Shown here: positions 60,171-64,000 of the stretch, piece after piece | Position numbering within the stretch: the first letter of the stretch is position 1 | How the letters are laid out: each line of letters starts with the position of its first letter | Source of the DNA: Opitutaceae bacterium | Lineage (GTDB): Bacteria > Verrucomicrobiota > Verrucomicrobiia > Opitutales > Opitutaceae | DNA: 64,000 bases | Direction of reading: 5' to 3' | Assembly (NCBI GenBank): GCA_016794785.1 | Contig: JAEUHC010000001.1 | Location: 62,001 to 126,000, forward strand | Notes under the pieces: generated by a model | Database searches by the model: none | Seen by the model: the letters and a program-made list of their open reading frames with translations, nothing else | Told to the model about the DNA's origin: nothing | Translations under genes and position numbers: made by a program

Positions 60171-62924
60171 GTGAAAACCCCGACACTTGCCCCCGCGTTG
60201 CTCACGCTCGCGTTTACCTACGCAACCCCGGTTGCCGCTCAAGTCGCTCCCCCGCCCTCCGCTACCGCGCCCGGGGCTGCCGTCAAACTCGACGACTTTG
60301 TCGTCACCGGCGTCTTCAACGCCACCGAGGCAAAGAAAGCCACCACCGCCATCACCACGCTCACGGCCGATTATCTCGCCGAGCAGGTTTACCTGAGCGC
60401 CGACGATCTCCTGCTCGAGGTCGCGGGCGTCTTCGTCAACTCCTCCCTCGGCGAGATCCGCGGCATGGTCTACTCGCGCGGCATCTCGGCCGACAGCTCC
60501 GACGGCGCGACCGGCCAATACTACGTCTCGATGCAGGAGGACGGCCTGCCGATCACCAACATCGCGTTCGGCAACTACAACGCCTCCTACTTCAACCGCC
60601 CCGACGCCACGCTCCAGCGGGTGGAGGCCGTGCGCGGCGGCAGCGCCTCGATCACCTCCTCCAATTCACCCGGCGGCGCCTTCAACTACATCAGCCGCAC
60701 CGGCCCCGCTCGCGCCGGGGGCGAGGTGCGCTCGCGCTTCGGGCTCGAGGGCCGGAGCGAGCCTCACTATCGGGCCGATCTCGTTTACGGCGCCCCCCTC
60801 GGGCAGAAGGGCTGGGTTTACAGCCTCGGCGGCTTCTACCGCTACGCCGTGGGCCACCGCCCGGCCGACGGTTATCCGATGAACAACGGCTTCGTCGTCC
60901 GCGGCAACCTGTTCAAGGACTACGGCTCGGGCTCCGTGAAGATCTACGGCAAATACATGGACGATCGGAATCATTGGTATGAATACCTCCTCGCCCGCGA
61001 TCCGCAGGATCCGAAGCAGTTCCCCGGCCTCAGCCGCTACAGCACAAATCTCTTTCCCAAGAGCTCCCACCAATATCCCCGCGAGTCCGACACCACGTTC
61101 GCCACGTTCGACACCGCCGATGCCGTCCGCTCCCGCCAGCGCTACGCCGGCATCGAGTGGAAGCACGACTTCGGCGACGGCTGGTCCCTCAACCATAACG
61201 TCAAGTTCAGCCGCAACTGGGCCGACTGGAACTCCTCCTCCGGCGTCACGCCGCGCTCCCTCGAGTGGCCGAATTTCTTTTCCACGATGGCCATCCAGTT
61301 CAGCGGCGGCACGCAGAACGGCCGCGTGCCCGCCGGGCTCTACCGCTTCTCGGATCGCAGAACCGGCACCGTGCTCGCCGAGGTCACCTCCAACGGCAAC
61401 TACACCGTCAACGCCAACGCGCTGCTCAACGCCGGCCAGGTTGTCCGCTTCGCCAATCTCCCCAACGGCCAGATCGTGCCGAGCGCCTTGTGGACCAATG
61501 TCGGCCGCGTCGCCAACGAGCACATGGACGAAATCATGGAGCGTCTCTCGATCACCAAGAAGTGGGGCGGCCACTCGTTCACCGCCGGCGGCTACTTCGG
61601 CTACGCCGACATCTCGGATCGCCAGACCAGCGGCGGGCGCACCGCCTCGCCGCTCACGGAGCAGCCGCAGCCCGTAGCCATCACTTGGATTCCCGCGACC
61701 GCGGCCAACCAACCGGCCGGCACGCCCGCCGCCGCCCTCGCCGCCGTCGCCGGCTGGAACGGCCAGCCCGTCCTGCTCACCAACCCCGAAGGCTTCACCT
61801 CCCTCGGCAACGGCTACACGCGCGACCTCGCCATCGCCCGACAGTTCGCCTATTTCTTCGGGCATAAGTGGGACGTCAACCAACGCTGGGGCATCGACTG
61901 GGGCTTCCGCGGCGAGAAATTCCGCGTCAAGGGCTTCAACCAATCCGGCTCCCTCAATCCCCGCGGCAACTGGGATCCCACCTACGGCGGCGCCGACGGC
62001 AATCCGCTCACGATGTTCGATAACCGCTTCACCGTCCCGAATCCGAACGCCCAGTGGTTCTTCGACAAAAACGTGCGCAGCTTCTCGTGGTCCGCTGCCA
62101 GCAATTTCGTCATCAACAACGAAAATTCCTTTTACGTCCGCTACGCCGATGGCGAGAAGGCCCCCGACTACGCCTTCTTCCGCAATTATAACTCCGTCTT
62201 CCGCCTCAATAATCTCCGCCCGCGGCCGCAGACCGTCGAGCAGGTTGAGCTCGGCTACCGCTGGAAGAGAAAAGGCGTCACGCTCACCGCCACGCCCTTC
62301 TGGAGCCGCCTCGGCAACATCAACGCCAACCCCCAGGCCACCGAGGCCGACGGCATCACGCTCTATTACCCGGACCCGATCTACAACATGGTGACGACCT
62401 TCGGCCTGGAGCTCGAGGCCGAGGTCCGGTTCACCGAACGCTTCCGCGTCCGCTCGGTCTTCACCGCCCAGAAAGCTGAGAACACGATTTGGAAAGTCTT
62501 CGTCGCCGGCTCCAACGGCCGCGATGACGACAGCTACCTCGATTTCTCCGGCCGCGATGCCGACAACAACCCCGACTTCATCCTCAACACCACGTTCGAC
62601 TACCGCCTGCGCAATGGCTTCGTGAACGTCTCGTGGCGTCACATGGGTGAGCGCGCCGGCAACATCTCGAATGTGATCACCCTGCCGCGCTTCAATCAGT
62701 TCAACCTGAACGCCGGCTGGACCATCAGCCGCACCCGCTCCCTCGGGCTCAACGTCAACAACCTCTTCGACAGCGAAGGCGTGATGACATGGCGCGGCTG
62801 GGGCGTGAACCCCGGCGACCGCCAGAGCTACACGTCGCTCCCCGCCACCGGCCGCGAAACCATGCTCCAATACGTCCCCGTCCAGCCGCGCTCCTACTTC
62901 ATCACCTTCACGCAGAAATTCTGA
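60171..62924 (+). CDS. TonB-dependent receptor, LDDF type
   Basis: This 917-residue protein has a GTG start at 60171, signal peptide to about residue 24 (LLTLAFTYATPVAAQ), TonB box LDDFVV (40-45) and a plug with GMVYSRGISADSSDGATGQY and VEAVRGGSASITSSNSPGGA. The barrel ends SYFITFTQKF. It differs from the LSPF receptors in its box, in the plug (RGxS and SSNSPGGAFNYISRTG, closer to classical sugar or siderophore receptors) and in length. A palindromic repeat follows the stop and then a broken PVC dehydrogenase gene, which suggests that the two once formed a functional pair. Confidence 0.92.
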   Translation: MKTPTLAPALLTLAFTYATPVAAQVAPPPSATAPGAAVKLDDFVVTGVFNATEAKKATTAITTLTADYLAEQVYLSADDLLLEVAGVFVNSSLGEIRGMVYSRGISADSSDGATGQYYVSMQEDGLPITNIAFGNYNASYFNRPDATLQRVEAVRGGSASITSSNSPGGAFNYISRTGPARAGGEVRSRFGLEGRSEPHYRADLVYGAPLGQKGWVYSLGGFYRYAVGHRPADGYPMNNGFVVRGNLFKDYGSGSVKIYGKYMDDRNHWYEYLLARDPQDPKQFPGLSRYSTNLFPKSSHQYPRESDTTFATFDTADAVRSRQRYAGIEWKHDFGDGWSLNHNVKFSRNWADWNSSSGVTPRSLEWPNFFSTMAIQFSGGTQNGRVPAGLYRFSDRRTGTVLAEVTSNGNYTVNANALLNAGQVVRFANLPNGQIVPSALWTNVGRVANEHMDEIMERLSITKKWGGHSFTAGGYFGYADISDRQTSGGRTASPLTEQPQPVAITWIPATAANQPAGTPAAALAAVAGWNGQPVLLTNPEGFTSLGNGYTRDLAIARQFAYFFGHKWDVNQRWGIDWGFRGEKFRVKGFNQSGSLNPRGNWDPTYGGADGNPLTMFDNRFTVPNPNAQWFFDKNVRSFSWSAASNFVINNENSFYVRYADGEKAPDYAFFRNYNSVFRLNNLRPRPQTVEQVELGYRWKRKGVTLTATPFWSRLGNINANPQATEADGITLYYPDPIYNMVTTFGLELEAEVRFTERFRVRSVFTAQKAENTIWKVFVAGSNGRDDDSYLDFSGRDADNNPDFILNTTFDYRLRNGFVNVSWRHMGERAGNISNVITLPRFNQFNLNAGWTISRTRSLGLNVNNLFDSEGVMTWRGWGVNPGDRQSYTSLPATGRETMLQYVPVQPRSYFITFTQKF

Positions 62925-62940
62925 GGCACCGATCAGGCCC

Positions 62941-62997
62941 AGGTAGGGCGAGGCGTCCCGCCGAGCCGCGGCTCACCGCGGACGGTTCGCCCTACCT
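62941..62997. repeat. Palindrome GGTAGGGCGA...TCGCCCTACC
   Basis: AGGTAGGGCGA (62941-62951) and TCGCCCTACCT (62987-62997) are perfect 11-bp complements. Within the loop further GC-rich pairing is possible (GCCGCGGC, CCGCGG). It starts 17 bases after the receptor stop. It is the same kind of gene-flanking palindrome as at 2497, 8195 and 10734 but with a different word, so it is either a terminator-like structure or a dispersed REP-type element. Confidence 0.75.
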
Positions 62998-63056
62998 TCC
63001 CGCGCGAGGAATCTAGTTCGCTTCACTCCGCCTCCCTGTCTCTCCAGCCTCCCACC

Positions 63057-64000
63057 ATGCGCCGTCTCTCCCTCGCCCTTTACCTGCTTCTCTCCGTCTC
63101 GGCTGCCGTCGCCTAGGCGCCGAAAAAGAAGAACGCCGCTCCCGGCGCCGAGCCTGCCGCCGCCGGCCAAAAGTCCCGCGCCGAGATGGCTGCCCTCTCG
63201 ACCGCCATAGAACCTTCCGCGATCACGGTCGCGCCCGGCACCAAGGTCGAGCACCTCGCAATCGACTTCACCCATCTCAAGGTCGGCGCGCCGCGGAAGC
63301 CGAGGCTCCTGCCGCCGCTGCAAAAGATGCCAGCAAGAAAAAGGCGGAGGTCGGCCCGCGCATGCAGGCCGATGCCCACGGCCTGCTCCATGCCTTCGAC
63401 GCACTTTACGTCATGGTCAACGAGCAGCGCGGCAAGTCCGGTCTCTCTGGCGGGTGCGCGACATCGATGGCGACGACCAGTATTACAAGATCGAGTTTCT
63501 CCGCGCCATGAACGGCTCCGGAGAGCACGGCACGCACGCCCTCGTCCTCTCGCCGACGGCCAGTCGATCTACTTCGCCAACGGCAACCACACCGATCTCC
63601 CCAAGGCGATGGAGCGGGCCCGCATTGTCGCCTGGGGCGAGGACCGCCTCCTCCCGCGTATGTGGGATGCCCGCGGCCATGCCCGCAACAAATACGCCCC
63701 CGGCGGCTACATCGCCCGCACCGATCGCGACGGCAAATCGATCGAACTCTTCTCGATCGGTTTCCGCAACCAATACGACATGGCCTTCGACCAGAACGGC
63801 GAGCTCTTCACCTACGACTCCGACATGGAGCGGGACCAAGACTCGCCCTGGCATGTCCCCACGCGCATCGACCACGCCGGCGACGGCGGCGACCATGGCT
63901 GGCGCTCCGGCGCCGGCCGCTGGCCCGCCTATTACGCCGATTCCCTGCCCAAGGTCGTCAACATCGGCCCCGGCCACCCGTGGGCGTCACCTTCGGCACC
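63057..64000 (+). pseudogene. Frameshifted PVC-type dehydrogenase gene, partial at right edge
   Basis: The ATG at 63057 gives a signal peptide MRRLSLALYLLLSVSAAVA, then TAG at 63114-63116 in a context (GTCGCC-TAG-GCGCCG) where CAG would restore a normal cleavage site. The homologous protein then continues in shifting frames: HGLLHAFDALYVMVNEQRGK (near 63380), VRDIDGDDQYYKIEFLRAMN (near 63450), SIYFANGNHTDLPKAMERAR and RNQYDMAFDQNGELFTYDSD (63560-63830), ending with a further shift near 63980 (GVTFG-like). These are hallmarks of the PVC propeller dehydrogenases. The usual N-terminal propeller strands between APGTKVE and VEHLAID also look shortened. Several independent lesions argue for a decayed gene; clustered assembly errors at this end are the alternative. 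Confidence 0.8.

Noticed and set aside
63057..64000. Programmed frameshifting or stop read-through in the dehydrogenase remnant
   Set aside because: Several unrelated shifts plus a stop, without slippery sequences or downstream structures that I could see, fit decay (or sequence error) better than recoding.

Overview
This GC-rich window (roughly two thirds G+C by eye) looks like a Verrucomicrobiota genome, most likely an Opitutales/Opitutaceae-type polysaccharide degrader. The evidence is ten large TonB-dependent receptors, most carrying an LSPFxV-type TonB box, five S1 sulfatases, two intact PVC-type secreted dehydrogenases plus one broken copy, a DUF1080 protein, a ThuA domain, Gfo/Idh and xylose-isomerase-like sugar enzymes, and no SusD partner for any receptor. 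I found no rRNA, tRNA, CRISPR array, integrase or transposase. Wide-open frames antisense to the real genes are GC-bias shadows and are left out.

Layout. (1) 1-5679, minus strand: a TonB receptor, an ACS-type MFS transporter and an arabinose-isomerase-like enzyme cut by the left edge. An IclR regulator (5913-6743) faces away from them across a spacer holding a perfect 9-bp inverted repeat. (2) 6909-16710, plus strand: a PMI-like cupin, a TIM-barrel sugar isomerase/epimerase, a Gfo/Idh oxidoreductase, a 1688-residue secreted fusion (ThuA, SGNH-like, propeller dehydrogenase, HEAT, azurin-like cupredoxin) and a DUF1080 protein. This resembles a 3-keto-sugar pathway. (3) 16933-24717: a GH71/99-like lipoprotein, two secreted sulfatases and a TonB receptor, joined by ATGA overlaps or short gaps. 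A broken DUF1593-like gene, a cytochrome-c-type PVC dehydrogenase, another sulfatase and another receptor follow (to 33625), ending at a convergent AraC regulator. (4) 34669-51021: an AraC-divergent receptor, a siderophore-sized receptor, a signal-less sulfatase coupled to a GPH symporter, two more receptors and an alginate-lyase-family protein with an altered active site. (5) 51650-58971: two tandem paralogous receptors with a carboxypeptidase-regulatory-like N-terminal domain, then a sulfatase with a CxVxR site. (6) 59215-60083: an AT-richer islet with an AP2-like protein and a HicA/HicB pair in convergent orientation. (7) 60171-64000: one more receptor and a frameshifted PVC dehydrogenase pseudogene running off the edge.

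The genes suggest uptake and dismantling of sulfated, probably uronate-containing polysaccharide. Receptors would import oligosaccharides to the periplasm, sulfatases and hydrolase or lyase proteins trim them, MFS and GPH transporters move sugars inward, and isomerases and oxidoreductases convert them. Substrates are inferred, not shown.

The strongest new signals are regulatory. One promoter module (AraC-type site plus extended -10, identical spacing) occurs at 16831-16894 and 34589-34652. A second, unrelated module occurs at 6776-6832 and 51519-51576. Together they link physically separate operons into candidate co-regulated sets.
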